DNA from: Aneurinibacillus soli
GTDB lineage: Bacteria > Bacillota > Bacilli > Aneurinibacillales > Aneurinibacillaceae
Reading direction: 5' to 3'
Length of the DNA: 64,000 nt
Assembly (NCBI RefSeq): GCF_002355375.1
Contig: NZ_AP017312.1
Coordinates: forward strand, 3,179,001-3,243,000
In this document: positions 53,912-62,941 of the stretch, piece after piece
Numbering within the stretch: the stretch's first letter is position 1
How the letters are laid out: each line of letters opens with the position of its first letter
The notes under the pieces: model-generated
Told to the model about the DNA's origin: nothing
What the model saw: only the letters and a program-made list of their open reading frames with translations
Databases searched by the model: none
Program-made: the position numbers and the translations under genes

Positions 53912-54574
53912 TTATTTAATAACAATTATTATAAATTTCATAATCGCTGCACTTGCATGTTTCATCAGCGCAGGCGAGATAAATGCTTCGAAAGCAGCTG
54001 CCACCGTCATCACTCCACCCATGATGAGAATGAGCATACTATACATAAGAAACCGTGGATAAATTGCCCCGCCCCGCTTCATAAACCGCGACTGAATCAA
54101 CTGCATCGAAAACGATACACCTGCTGTGGCAACAATAATAACCGCCGGGATCACCAGCAGATTTTGCGGGAGTACAGAAACTACAGCAAAGTATAACCCC
54201 TCCCAGTGAAGCTGATTCACCAAAAAACCAACTGTAAAGCCAAGCACGACCCCTTTGAGGAATACCATCAGCAGAATAAGCGGCAACCCGATCACCGACA
54301 GGCCAAGCAGCCACATAAATCCGAGATACTTCAAATAATGACCGAGTGAATTTTGGAAGCTGCGTACAGGCTCGGCAATGTTGTCGGTTTTTAGCTCATG
54401 AAAAAACTGGCTTACATACATGTACAATTCCTGCTTCTGCGTCAATCCAAGCGAATTAACCACAACTGCACCAAAGCCAAGCCCCATCACAAACAGCACG
54501 GTCGTAAACAAATAAAGCGATGAATGTTCGCGCAAGTTTTGCTGGAATGTTTGTCCCCATTTACCACGTGCCAT
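53912..54574 (-). CDS. spoIIM: Stage II sporulation protein M
   Basis: A 220-residue membrane protein with about five hydrophobic segments (YLFTTVLFVMGLGFGAVVVN first; GFMWLLGLSVIGLPLILLMV third). SpoIIM is part of the SpoIIDMP engulfment machine. ATG 54574 follows AGAGGGGAG. It lies upstream of fur in the same direction, as in B. subtilis. Confidence 0.92.
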   Translation of the reverse strand: MARGKWGQTFQQNLREHSSLYLFTTVLFVMGLGFGAVVVNSLGLTQKQELYMYVSQFFHELKTDNIAEPVRSFQNSLGHYLKYLGFMWLLGLSVIGLPLILLMVFLKGVVLGFTVGFLVNQLHWEGLYFAVVSVLPQNLLVIPAVIIVATAGVSFSMQLIQSRFMKRGGAIYPRFLMYSMLILIMGGVMTVAAAFEAFISPALMKHASAAIMKFIIIVIK

Positions 54575-54642
54575 CGGACTTCTCCCCTCTGTTTATCTTA
54601 CCGTCATATATATGACGGACAGGGAAGAAATATGTGCAACTA

Positions 54643-55173
54643 TTATGTGCGTGATTCGAGTTTCCAGGCGTATACAGCCATTATGGTCTTCGCGTCACAA
54701 ATCTCCCCACTCTCGATCAGCTGCTGCGCTTCTTCGACCGTGATGTGCATAAGCTCAACGAATTCATCCTCATCCGGTTTCGCTTCTCCTGCTATCAGGC
54801 CATCTGTGCGGTACAGGTGAATGATCTCATCTGCAAAGCCCGGTGATGTATAACATGATGCAACATGCTGCATCGTACGTGTCGTATAGCCCGTCTCTTC
54901 TTCCAGCTCCCGATGTGCACATACAACAGGCTCCTCACCCGGTTCGAGCTTTCCAGCTGGAATCTCCACAATGGTACGCCCGAGCGGCTTGCGGAACTGG
55001 CGCACAACGACTAGGCGGTTGTCGTCTGTAATGGCCATTACCGCAACTGCGCCCGGATGGGTCACAATTTCACGAGACGCTGTTTTTCCATTCGGGAGCT
55101 CCACCTGATCCACCTTCAATGTAATCACTTTTCCTTCGTAAATCGTTTGACTGCTAATTGTTTTCTCATTCAT
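54643..55173 (-). CDS. nudF: Nudix hydrolase, ADP-ribose pyrophosphatase type
   Basis: A 176-residue Nudix protein; the box GKLEPGEEPVVCAHRELEEE TGY (in parts) is intact, preceded by VVRQFRKPLGRTIVEIPAG, typical of ADP-ribose pyrophosphatases. Overlaps the end of the DUF3866 gene by eight bases, so the two are co-translated. Confidence 0.92.
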   Translation of the reverse strand: MNEKTISSQTIYEGKVITLKVDQVELPNGKTASREIVTHPGAVAVMAITDDNRLVVVRQFRKPLGRTIVEIPAGKLEPGEEPVVCAHRELEEETGYTTRTMQHVASCYTSPGFADEIIHLYRTDGLIAGEAKPDEDEFVELMHITVEEAQQLIESGEICDAKTIMAVYAWKLESRT

Positions 55174-56320
55174 CTTCTAGCCTCATTTCCGATAAATAGT
55201 GTGCATTCTCCTGTTTATTGAACCATAGCGGGGAAGAGAAATCCATTGCCCGAAGAAAGCAGGCCGCATAATACATATGTGCAAAAAACAGACCGTCTTC
55301 CTCCACACCTCGATTCATCGTTATAAGCGGAATCTCGTAATCGGCTGTAAGCTCCTCCCACCTTTCTGCCGGAAGTGTCTCATGTAAAATAACCGTATGA
55401 TACACAGACTGCTCTCCCCATTCATCTACTAACTCCTGCGTCGTATTGATGACTAACGGCGTTTCTCGTAAAAAACGTAACACCGTTTGTGTATGATGGC
55501 TGATCCCTTGATGCCGTGTACGCTTATCGGCTTTACTTACGCGCGGAAGCAAAATCGGAATGCCTCCGAGACTTCGTACCGCTTGCACAATTGCGATCTG
55601 TTCCATGCCGCTAAAGCCAAATGGTGTCGCTGTCCCGACCGTTCCCGGTCCGGGCGCCACAATCACTACGTCCGCCTGCCACACAAGTCTCGCGGCAGCC
55701 AGTGCTGTGTATAAATTCACGCATTCGCTGTCTCCGCCAAAACCGTGCCCGTATGTAATCGCTGCACATAATCGTCCAGATTGTCGTAGCGCTCGTACAT
55801 GCTGACTGAGCGCAAGCGGTTGCGCCCCCCCTTCACTCATAATATACACAAGTCGATACGGACTTCTCCCCTTACTGTTATGCAAAGCCAGTGCAAAGGC
55901 CGGCAGCATACTGTGCAACTCCCCAACCACAACCGGCATTCCTTTCAGTACGTCTTCCTCTACTGCGGCAAACTGTGCATGATGCGGACTATCCGGCTCT
56001 TCTGCCGCCAGGACCGCATGCTGAAACGGTGTATAACGCCCTTTCATAATATGCCCACTCTGCCGATGCGCCTGCTGTAGTGGTGTACCGATATCCTTCT
56101 CATCAGACCGCGCTGCGACGAAATGATACCCACCACTTCCAAGACCCAGCGTAACAGCTGTCGTATTTAGCAGTACCTGCTCTCCTTCCTCTACCTCTCC
56201 AAGCCATTGCGGGTAATGCAGCGCACGCGCTTCTTCCCCCTCAATCTCTACCTTGATTTCCTGCATAGCTTTCTCGGTTCGTACAATGCGCAGTACTGTT
56301 CCGTATGCCCATGTGATCAT
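55166..56320 (-). CDS. DUF3866 family protein
   Basis: A 384-residue soluble protein. An OB-like N-terminal region (EARALHYPQWLGEVEEGEQV, then NTTAVTLGLGSGGYHFVAAR) is followed by glycine-rich loops (AAITYGHGFGGDSECVNLYT, VIVAPGPGTVGTATPFGFSG). This matches the DUF3866 family, found beside nudF and spoIIM in Bacillales relatives; no biochemical function is established. The ATG follows AAAGGGGGG. Confidence 0.85.
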   Translation of the reverse strand: MITWAYGTVLRIVRTEKAMQEIKVEIEGEEARALHYPQWLGEVEEGEQVLLNTTAVTLGLGSGGYHFVAARSDEKDIGTPLQQAHRQSGHIMKGRYTPFQHAVLAAEEPDSPHHAQFAAVEEDVLKGMPVVVGELHSMLPAFALALHNSKGRSPYRLVYIMSEGGAQPLALSQHVRALRQSGRLCAAITYGHGFGGDSECVNLYTALAAARLVWQADVVIVAPGPGTVGTATPFGFSGMEQIAIVQAVRSLGGIPILLPRVSKADKRTRHQGISHHTQTVLRFLRETPLVINTTQELVDEWGEQSVYHTVILHETLPAERWEELTADYEIPLITMNRGVEEDGLFFAHMYYAACFLRAMDFSSPLWFNKQENAHYLSEMRLEDE

Positions 56321-56410
56321 CTTTTTTGCCCCCCTTTCAGTAAGGAGGTTATGCAGGCTTTTGGTGAAAAAGCACGCTTCCTGTTATCTCAAGACCTAGC
56401 TTTCGTGGAA

Positions 56411-56651
56411 TCGACAAGGTTTGGTGGGGGAGGAAAGAAGAGGGATAAGCCGTTCGCTTTGTTACGCTTACAGAGAAGTAAGAACTGTCCGCTCCGGGAG
56501 ATCAGCGAACTCGCCCGCAAAAGAGGTCCCTCGATGTAGACTCACGGAAGGATTGCGGGCAAAGGCCCGTTCGCCGCTCTCCCTCCGCTGAGTGATCGCG
56601 TAAAGGCGCTCTCTTGCCCATCCCTCTTCTCCCCTCCCAACACAGCTTTGA
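56411..56651 (+). repeat. Long-palindrome repeat, subfamily B, copy R8
   Basis: TCGACAAGGTTTGGTGGGGG at the left; arms GGGGGAGGAAAGAAGAGGG and CCCTCTTCTCCCCTCCC; centre AGCGAACTCGCCCGCAA against TTGCGGGCAAAGGCCCGTTCGCC (in part). With R9 it forms the composite unit in reversed orientation. Confidence 0.85.
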
Positions 56652-56781
56652 TTCAGAAAAGCTTGCTTGACGTAAGGGCTGATTTATCTGATAGTTCAGA
56701 GGCTTTCCCGAAAAGAGCTGGACATTGTTTTTAGCTATGCAACGAAGCCTAACAACAAAATTTTTGCTTAATGGTTGTCTG

Positions 56782-57014
56782 CCAAATTGGTTAGGAGCGG
56801 AGAAGGAAGTCGCTATGGAACGTCTTTACGCAGCTACCTAGCGGAAGGGGGTAGGCGAACGGGCTTTTGCCCACAATGCTTCTGTGAATAAGCTTCCTCG
56901 CTCCTCGTTTGTGGGCGAGTTTGCCTGCCGCCTGGAGCGGTCAGTCTCCGCTTCACCGTAAGCGTAACCAAGTGACAAAGCGACTTCCATCTCCGCTCCT
57001 CCACCACACTCTGG
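56782..57014 (-). repeat. Long-palindrome repeat, subfamily A, copy R9
   Basis: CCAAATTGGTTAGGAGCGGAG at the left (one base beyond quoting length omitted), CCACCACACTCTGG at the right. Arms AGGAGCGGAGAAGGAAGTCG and CGACTTCCATCTCCGCTCCT are complementary with few mismatches. Centre GGCGAACGGGCTTTTGCCCA against TTGTGGGCGAGTTTGCC. Confidence 0.8.
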
Positions 57015-57029
57015 ATAGAACCAATAACC

Positions 57030-57060
57030 AAAAAAAGATGCCTCGATCATTCGAGACATC
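57030..57060 (-). terminator. Terminator after the M20 peptidase gene
   Basis: On the minus strand GATGTCTCGA, four-base loop, TCGAGGCATC, TTTTTTT. Confidence 0.92.
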
Positions 57061-57075
57061 TCCCACATATAGCAA

Positions 57076-58194
57076 TTATTCAGCCACTGCTTCTTTACAA
57101 AGCGCCACCACAAGCTCGGCTGTTTTCACAAGCTCTTCTACCGGAATTTTTTCTTTCGTTGTATGAATATCTTCGTACCCAATCGCCAAATTCGCAGTTG
57201 GAATGCCGTGCCCGGATAGTACATTCGCATCGCTTCCGCCGCCGCTTGCAAGCAGGCGTGGTTTACGTCCGACCGCCTTTACGCCGGCGATCGCTTTCTG
57301 CACGACTTGATCTGCTTCCGAGAACTTGAAGCCGGGATATGCGATCTCGATGTCGACTTCCGCACGCGCACCGAATTCCGCTGCCGTCTCTTCAAACGCC
57401 CGCTTCATTTTTTCAAGCTGAGCGTCCAGCTTCTCCTTCACAAGACTGCGTGCTTCCGCATGCACCATCGCTTTCTCACATACAACGTTTGTCGGACCGA
57501 CGCCTTCAAAGCTGCCGATATTGGCTGTTGTCTCACTGTCTACGCGACCAAGCGGCATGCGGGAAATTGCCTTGCTCGCCACTTGGATAGCACTGATCCC
57601 TGCTTCCGGATTCACACCGGCATGCGCAGAGCGACCGTGGATGACAGCTGTGATTTTCGCCTGGTTCGGGGCAGCAATAATGATATCGCCCACCTTGCCA
57701 TTACTGTCAAGCGAAAAGCCGTACTTCGCCTCCAGAAGAGACGGATCGAATACTTTTACGCCCTGCAAGCCAGACTCTTCCCCGACAGTAATCAAAAATT
57801 GAATGGTTGCATGTGGTGTACTCGTTTCTTTGAGCACACGCAATGCTTCAAACATCGCCGCAATCCCGGCTTTATCGTCACTGCCGAGGATCGTTGTGCC
57901 GTCAGATACAATGTATCCATCCTTAATGTCCGGTTTAATCCCCTTGCCCGGCACAACCGTATCCATATGGCATGTAAAATAAATCGTTGTACCATCCACA
58001 GTTCCCGGAAGTGTTGCTACAATGTTACCGGCTTCATGATCGGTCTTGGATGCCGCGTCATCTTCTACGACCGTAAGGCCAAGCTCTGAAAATTTCGCTT
58101 TCAGTACATCGCAAATCATCCGTTCATGCTTCGTTTCACTATCTACTTGAACAAGTTCTATAAATTCAGTCACAATCCGGTCTTGCTGTACCAT
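57076..58194 (-). CDS. yqjE: M20-family metallopeptidase (PepT-like, YqjE-like)
   Basis: A 372-residue zinc aminopeptidase-type enzyme. Metal ligands sit in FTCHMDTVVPGKG, LGSDDKAGIAAM and VGEESGLQG; dimer-lid HGRSAHAGVNPEAG follows, and a C-terminal GGGSDANVLSGHG. ATG 58194 follows AGGAGGG. In B. subtilis yqjE also lies beside the acyl-CoA carboxylase gene yqjD, as here. The natural substrate is unknown. Confidence 0.92.
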   Translation of the reverse strand: MVQQDRIVTEFIELVQVDSETKHERMICDVLKAKFSELGLTVVEDDAASKTDHEAGNIVATLPGTVDGTTIYFTCHMDTVVPGKGIKPDIKDGYIVSDGTTILGSDDKAGIAAMFEALRVLKETSTPHATIQFLITVGEESGLQGVKVFDPSLLEAKYGFSLDSNGKVGDIIIAAPNQAKITAVIHGRSAHAGVNPEAGISAIQVASKAISRMPLGRVDSETTANIGSFEGVGPTNVVCEKAMVHAEARSLVKEKLDAQLEKMKRAFEETAAEFGARAEVDIEIAYPGFKFSEADQVVQKAIAGVKAVGRKPRLLASGGGSDANVLSGHGIPTANLAIGYEDIHTTKEKIPVEELVKTAELVVALCKEAVAE

Positions 58195-58286
58195 AAAAAA
58201 CACCCTCCTGTTGTATAAAAAACACGTACAAACTACGGTGTTCATTATACACAACAAGGGAGGGTGTTTCCACTAATTACATATCG

Positions 58287-58562
58287 CTATCTTGGGGTAC
58301 GACGCATGCGAGCAAGTCGTTCGGCTCCTGCGTCGCGTGCCGGAGCTGTACGCATATACAGCTGATTGTTCGCACGATTGTGCACAACCTTGCGTGTATT
58401 CATCAGCGCATGACGACCAGCCTGCTTCCAGCTCAGCGTCCCGGTATCTTCTGTCGAAAAAGTCTGGCTACCTTCATCCACTAGCTGCGTGGTAGCCGTA
58501 TCTTCTACAGCTACTGCAGCCTCCATAACCGCTACTGCTTCGCGTTCAAGTGTCTGATTCAT
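58287..58562 (-). CDS. Hypothetical 91-residue protein between the carboxylase and YqjE genes
   Basis: An acidic, alanine/valine-rich N-terminal half (AVAVMEAAVAVEDTATTQLV) is followed by a basic C-terminal half (GRHALMNTRKVVHNRANNQL, ending RLARMRRTPR). The start has AAGGAG at good spacing and is 13 bases after the carboxylase stop, so expression is likely. It contains no biotin-attachment MKM motif and no membrane helix, so it is neither a biotin carrier nor an OadG-type subunit. Family not recognised. Confidence 0.6.
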   Translation of the reverse strand: MNQTLEREAVAVMEAAVAVEDTATTQLVDEGSQTFSTEDTGTLSWKQAGRHALMNTRKVVHNRANNQLYMRTAPARDAGAERLARMRRTPR

Positions 58563-58575
58563 GCTGTCCTACTCC

Positions 58576-60132
58576 TTACAACGGAATATTTCCGTGTTTT
58601 TTCGCCGGACGCATTTCCCGCTTGTTGCGCAGCATTTCCAGTGCTTCCTGGAGCTTCTGGCGCGTTTCACGCGGGTCGATAACATCGTCAACCATACCGC
58701 GACGTGCTGCCACATACGGATTTGAAAACTGGTCACGGTATTCCGCGATTTTTGCCTGGCGTGTTTCCGCCGGGTTCTCGCTGTTTTCGATCTCGCGTGC
58801 GAAGATGATGTTTGCCGCACCTTCCGCACCCATTACCGCGATTTCCGCATTCGGCCATGCGTATACAATGTCCGCACCGATCGCTTTCGAGTTCAGGGCT
58901 ACATACGCGCCACCAAATGCTTTGCGAAGAATAACGGTAATCTTCGGAACGGTTGCCTCGGAGTACGCGTACAGAATTTTCGCGCCGTGACGGATGATAC
59001 CGCCGTGCTCCTGGTTGATACCCGGGAAGAAGCCCGATACGTCTTCAAATGTGATGAGCGGAATGTTGAACGCATCACAGAAGCGGATAAAACGAGACAG
59101 CTTATCGGACGAGTTAATGTCAAGTCCACCCGCCATGAATTTCGGTTGGTTCGCAATCAGGCCAACGGAATGACCGTCGATGCGACCAAAGCCGATCACG
59201 ATGTTTTTCGCGAAATCCGGCTGAATTTCCATGAAATCACCGTTATCGACAATACGCTCAATTACTTTGCGTACATCGTATACTTTCGTAGTGGCAATCG
59301 GCACGATCTCAGCAAGCTCGTCATCCCAGCCATCATTTTTCTTGCGCTCATACGGCACAGCCGGTGCGTCTTCCATGTTATTTTGTGGCAGGAAGCTAAG
59401 CAGACGACGGATCTCGTCGAGCATTTCTGACTCGGATGGAGAGGTCAGGTGCGCATTCCCGCTAATTGAGGCGTGTACTTTCGCGCCGCCAAGGTTTTCA
59501 GATGAAATCTTCTCACCGGTTACAGCTTCGATTACTTTTGGTCCGGTAATGAACATCTGGCTTGTTTTCTCTACCATGCAGACGAAGTCAGTGATTGCCG
59601 GAGAATATACGGCACCGCCCGCACACGGTCCCATAATCACAGAGATTTGCGGGATGACACCGGAATAAACGGAGTTACGATAGAACACGTGACCATAACC
59701 GTCAAGTGATTCTACACCTTCCTGAATACGCGCGCCGCCCGAATCATTCAAGCCGATCATTGGGGCACCGTTTTTCGCAGCGAGGTCCATTACTTTGGCA
59801 ATCTTCTGCGCGTGCATTTCTCCAAGTGCACCGCCGAATACTGTGAAGTCTTGCGAGAAGATGAATACGAGGCGACCGTTTACTTTACCGTATCCGGTTA
59901 CAACCCCTTCACCTGGGCCTTCCATTTTTTCCATACCAAAATTTGTTGTACGGTGCTCGATAAACGGATTCAGTTCCACGAAGGTGTCACGGTCGAGAAA
60001 AAGATCAATCCGCTCCCGTGCAGTCAGCTTGCCTCGGTTGTGCTGGGCATCAATTCGCTTATCACCGCCGCCAAGTTCGACTTTGCGGCGTCGTTCGTAC
60101 ATCTCATCAATTTTTTCGTACATCGTGCTCAT
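58576..60132 (-). CDS. mmdA: Acyl-CoA carboxylase beta subunit (methylmalonyl-CoA/propionyl-CoA carboxyltransferase)
   Basis: A 518-residue carboxyltransferase. KLTARERIDLFLD and GLNDSGGARIQEGVESL in the N-terminal half, IMGPCAGGAVYSPAITDF forming one oxyanion hole, and VILRKAFGGAYVALNSKAIG the other. It moves carboxylate between biotin and propionyl-CoA. Matches B. subtilis YqjD. AGGAGGATCC precedes the ATG. No biotin carrier or biotin carboxylase is in the window. Confidence 0.93.
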   Translation of the reverse strand: MSTMYEKIDEMYERRRKVELGGGDKRIDAQHNRGKLTARERIDLFLDRDTFVELNPFIEHRTTNFGMEKMEGPGEGVVTGYGKVNGRLVFIFSQDFTVFGGALGEMHAQKIAKVMDLAAKNGAPMIGLNDSGGARIQEGVESLDGYGHVFYRNSVYSGVIPQISVIMGPCAGGAVYSPAITDFVCMVEKTSQMFITGPKVIEAVTGEKISSENLGGAKVHASISGNAHLTSPSESEMLDEIRRLLSFLPQNNMEDAPAVPYERKKNDGWDDELAEIVPIATTKVYDVRKVIERIVDNGDFMEIQPDFAKNIVIGFGRIDGHSVGLIANQPKFMAGGLDINSSDKLSRFIRFCDAFNIPLITFEDVSGFFPGINQEHGGIIRHGAKILYAYSEATVPKITVILRKAFGGAYVALNSKAIGADIVYAWPNAEIAVMGAEGAANIIFAREIENSENPAETRQAKIAEYRDQFSNPYVAARRGMVDDVIDPRETRQKLQEALEMLRNKREMRPAKKHGNIPL

Positions 60133-60183
60133 AGTGTAAGGATCCTCCTATCCAAATGCAGTCTCTATTTATATACGTAGCGG

Positions 60184-60206
60184 AAAAAGGCGGACTAGAA
60201 TCCGCC
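60184..60206 (-). terminator. Terminator between the mutase/epimerase fusion gene and mmdA
   Basis: On the minus strand GGCGGA, six-base loop, TCCGCC, TTTTTCC. It would reduce, not necessarily stop, co-transcription with mmdA. Confidence 0.8.
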
Positions 60207-60228
60207 TCCTACCCTTGTTATTCCATGT

Positions 60229-61089
60229 TTAGTGTTTGTCCGCATGTCCTTCCAACGGAGCAGAATCTGCCTTCTCACACAGCTCAAGCAGAACACCGCC
60301 TGTTGCTTTCGGGTGCAGGAATGCGACCATGTTGTTGTGCGCACCGAGCTTCGGCGTTTCAGTAATCAGTTTTACGCCCGCTTCTTTCAACGTAGCAAGA
60401 CGCTCCTTCTGGTTGTCCACTTTGAGCGCAACGTGGTGAATTCCTTCGCCCTTCTTCTCGATAAACTTCGCAATCGCACTCTCCGGGCTTGTCGGCTCAA
60501 GAAGCTCAATGTGCGATTCTCCGATTTCGAGGAACGCCACGCGAACCTTTTCGCTTTCAACTGTTTCAAAACCAGTCAGTTTCAGGCCAAGCACTTGTGT
60601 ATAGAACTTCAACGATTCATCGATGCTTTTTACAGCAATACCGATGTGCTCGATCTTTTGCGGGGATGACATGAGCGGTTCTGTGCCTGCTTCCGCTACA
60701 CCAAGCTTGTGACGAATAAAGTCTGCTGCATCGCTTGTGTTTGTTCCCGGTGTAAAGACGTGTGCCACGCCACTCTCTTCGAGGAATGGAATATCCTCAT
60801 CCGGAATAACACCGCCGCCGATAACAAGAATATCGTCCGCACCTTGCTCCTTGAGCAGGCGGATTACTTCCGGGAACAGCTCATTATGCGCGCCAGACAG
60901 GCAGGACAAGCCGATTACACTTACGTCCTCCTGAATCGCACTTGCTACGATCTGCGCCGGTGTCTGACGCAGGCCCGTGTAGATTACTTCCATACCCTCA
61001 TCACGCAGCGCCTGGGCAATAACCAGCGCGCCACGGTCGTGTCCATCCAGACCTGGTTTAGCTACTAATACGCGAATTTTCTTCTCCAT
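60229..61089 (-). CDS. Fusion of the methylmalonyl-CoA mutase B12-binding domain and methylmalonyl-CoA epimerase
   Basis: A 286-residue protein. Residues 1-135 are a cobalamin-binding domain: [20 protein letters not shown] with axial-ligand H17, then [11 protein letters not shown] and [11 protein letters not shown]. Residues 148-275 are a vicinal-oxygen-chelate epimerase: [36 protein letters not shown] and GIHHVALKV with metal-binding H and E residues. The junction is in frame; the ATG at the epimerase start has no ribosome site. The fusion couples the two steps from (S)- to (R)-methylmalonyl-CoA to succinyl-CoA. It lies 18 bases after the mutase large-subunit gene. Confidence 0.9.
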   Translation of the reverse strand: MEKKIRVLVAKPGLDGHDRGALVIAQALRDEGMEVIYTGLRQTPAQIVASAIQEDVSVIGLSCLSGAHNELFPEVIRLLKEQGADDILVIGGGVIPDEDIPFLEESGVAHVFTPGTNTSDAADFIRHKLGVAEAGTEPLMSSPQKIEHIGIAVKSIDESLKFYTQVLGLKLTGFETVESEKVRVAFLEIGESHIELLEPTSPESAIAKFIEKKGEGIHHVALKVDNQKERLATLKEAGVKLITETPKLGAHNNMVAFLHPKATGGVLLELCEKADSAPLEGHADKH

Positions 61090-61107
61090 CTGTCTTGTTC
61101 CTCCCCG

Positions 61108-62760
61108 TTATACAGCCCGGTACTCGCCGAATTCTTCACGAAGCACACCACAAATCTCGCCGATTGTCGCGTATACGCGCACCGCATCGAGAATAAGTGG
61201 CATCAGGTTGTCTGTACCTTGTGCACCAGTGCGAAGCGCTTCGAGCGCTGCCTGCACTTTGTCGTTGTCCCGGCGTGCACGCAGCTCTTCTAATTTGGCA
61301 CGCTGTACTTTGCCGAGGCTTGGGTCTACGCGAAGCAGTTCCGGCTGCTTCTCGCCTTCGATGCGGAACTTGTTCACGCCGACCACAACTTCTTCGCCGC
61401 TTTCCACTTGCTTTTGGAACTCATATGCTTTCTCGTGAATTTCACGTTGCATGTAGCCTTGCTCAACGGCTGCAACAGCGCCGCCAATGTCTTCGATCTT
61501 TTTCATGTAGTCAAGCACCTGCTGCTCGATCTGGTCTGTCAGGCTTTCCACAAAATACGAACCTGCCAGCGGGTCAACCGTGTCGGTTACACCTGTTTCA
61601 TATGCAATGATCTGCTGTGTACGCAGAGCAATACGTGCAGATTCTTCAGTCGGAAGCGCAAGTGCTTCGTCACGAGAGTTCGTGTGCAGACTCTGCGTAC
61701 CGCCAAGAACAGCCGCAAGCGCCTGAACGGTAACACGAACGATATTATTATCCGGCTGCTGCGCTGTCAGTGTCGAACCACCTGTTTGCGTATGCACGCG
61801 GAACTGCCATGATTTTGGATTTTTTGCCTGATACTTCTCTTTCATGAGGCGAGACCAGATACGGCGTGCCGCACGGAATTTTGCGATCTCTTCAAAGAAG
61901 TTGTTATGGCCATTGAAGAAAAACGACAACTGCGGTGCAAAGTCATCCACACCAAGACCAGCTTGAATAGCCGCTTCTACATAGGCTACTGCATCCGCAA
62001 GTGTAAAGGCTACTTCCTGCACAGCCGTCGAACCAGCTTCGCGGATGTGATAGCCGCTGATGCTAATTGTGTTCCACTTCGGAACGTTGTTCGCACAGTA
62101 TTCAAAAATATCAGTAATCAAACGCATCGACGGCTTTGGTGGGAAGATGTATGTGCCGCGTGCAATGTATTCTTTAAGAATGTCATTCTGAATGGTTCCA
62201 GACAGTTTCTCAGACGATACACCTTGTTTCTCACCAACTGCGATATACATCGCAAGTAGGACAGATGCCGGAGCATTGATCGTCATCGACGTACTTACCT
62301 TGTCAAGCGGAATCCCGTCCAATAACAGCTCCATGTCTTCGAGTGAATCGATCGCTACGCCTACTTTACCTACCTCTCCGGTAGACATCGCATCATCGGA
62401 ATCGTAGCCGATCTGTGTTGGCAGGTCGAACGCACAGCTTAAGCCCGTTTGGCCCTGCTCCAGCAAATATTTAAAACGCTTGTTGGTCTCTTCCGCAGAA
62501 CCGAAGCCCGCATACTGACGCATCGTCCAGAAACGGCCACGGTACATCGTCGGCTGTACCCCCCGTGTGTACGGATACTCACCCGGAAGACCTGATTTCT
62601 CCATGTACTCTTCTGTCAACTCATTTGGCAAATAAACCCGATCTACTTCCATGCCGGAAGAATTCGTAAATGTTTCTTTGCGCTCTGGTACTTTAGCAAG
62701 GCGTGCTTCTACCTTCTCTCGCCAGCTTTGTAGCGCTTTTTTTCCTTTGTTTTTACCCAT
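61108..62760 (-). CDS. Methylmalonyl-CoA mutase large (catalytic) subunit, lacking the B12 domain
   Basis: A 550-residue TIM-barrel subunit. [31 protein letters not shown] (in parts) is the mutase signature; the tyrosine in MRQYAG favours methylmalonyl-CoA over isobutyryl-CoA, where phenylalanine is usual. [18 protein letters not shown] and [20 protein letters not shown] are also typical. The cobalamin domain is supplied by the next gene. GAGGAGGG precedes the ATG. No meaB-type chaperone gene is in the window. Confidence 0.93.
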   Translation of the reverse strand: MGKNKGKKALQSWREKVEARLAKVPERKETFTNSSGMEVDRVYLPNELTEEYMEKSGLPGEYPYTRGVQPTMYRGRFWTMRQYAGFGSAEETNKRFKYLLEQGQTGLSCAFDLPTQIGYDSDDAMSTGEVGKVGVAIDSLEDMELLLDGIPLDKVSTSMTINAPASVLLAMYIAVGEKQGVSSEKLSGTIQNDILKEYIARGTYIFPPKPSMRLITDIFEYCANNVPKWNTISISGYHIREAGSTAVQEVAFTLADAVAYVEAAIQAGLGVDDFAPQLSFFFNGHNNFFEEIAKFRAARRIWSRLMKEKYQAKNPKSWQFRVHTQTGGSTLTAQQPDNNIVRVTVQALAAVLGGTQSLHTNSRDEALALPTEESARIALRTQQIIAYETGVTDTVDPLAGSYFVESLTDQIEQQVLDYMKKIEDIGGAVAAVEQGYMQREIHEKAYEFQKQVESGEEVVVGVNKFRIEGEKQPELLRVDPSLGKVQRAKLEELRARRDNDKVQAALEALRTGAQGTDNLMPLILDAVRVYATIGEICGVLREEFGEYRAV

Positions 62761-62901
62761 GGTTTTCCCTCCTCGCAGAACACTCCGTTATTATGTCTCT
62801 CTCTGTAACTCTGGATATGGAACCCTGCAATTGTTCCAATCTTTCTACATATTCGATTCTCGTCCGCAAAATCCTTCTTATTTCGACAATTTTTCTTCAG
62901 G

Positions 62902-62931
62902 AAAAAAGCGGGCATTTTCGCCCGCTTTTTT
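62902..62931. terminator. Bidirectional terminator between the E2 gene and the mutase gene
   Basis: AAAAAAGCGGGC, loop ATTTTC, GCCCGCTTTTTT: a strong stem with T runs on both strands. Confidence 0.95.
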
Positions 62932-62941
62932 GTGTTTATCT

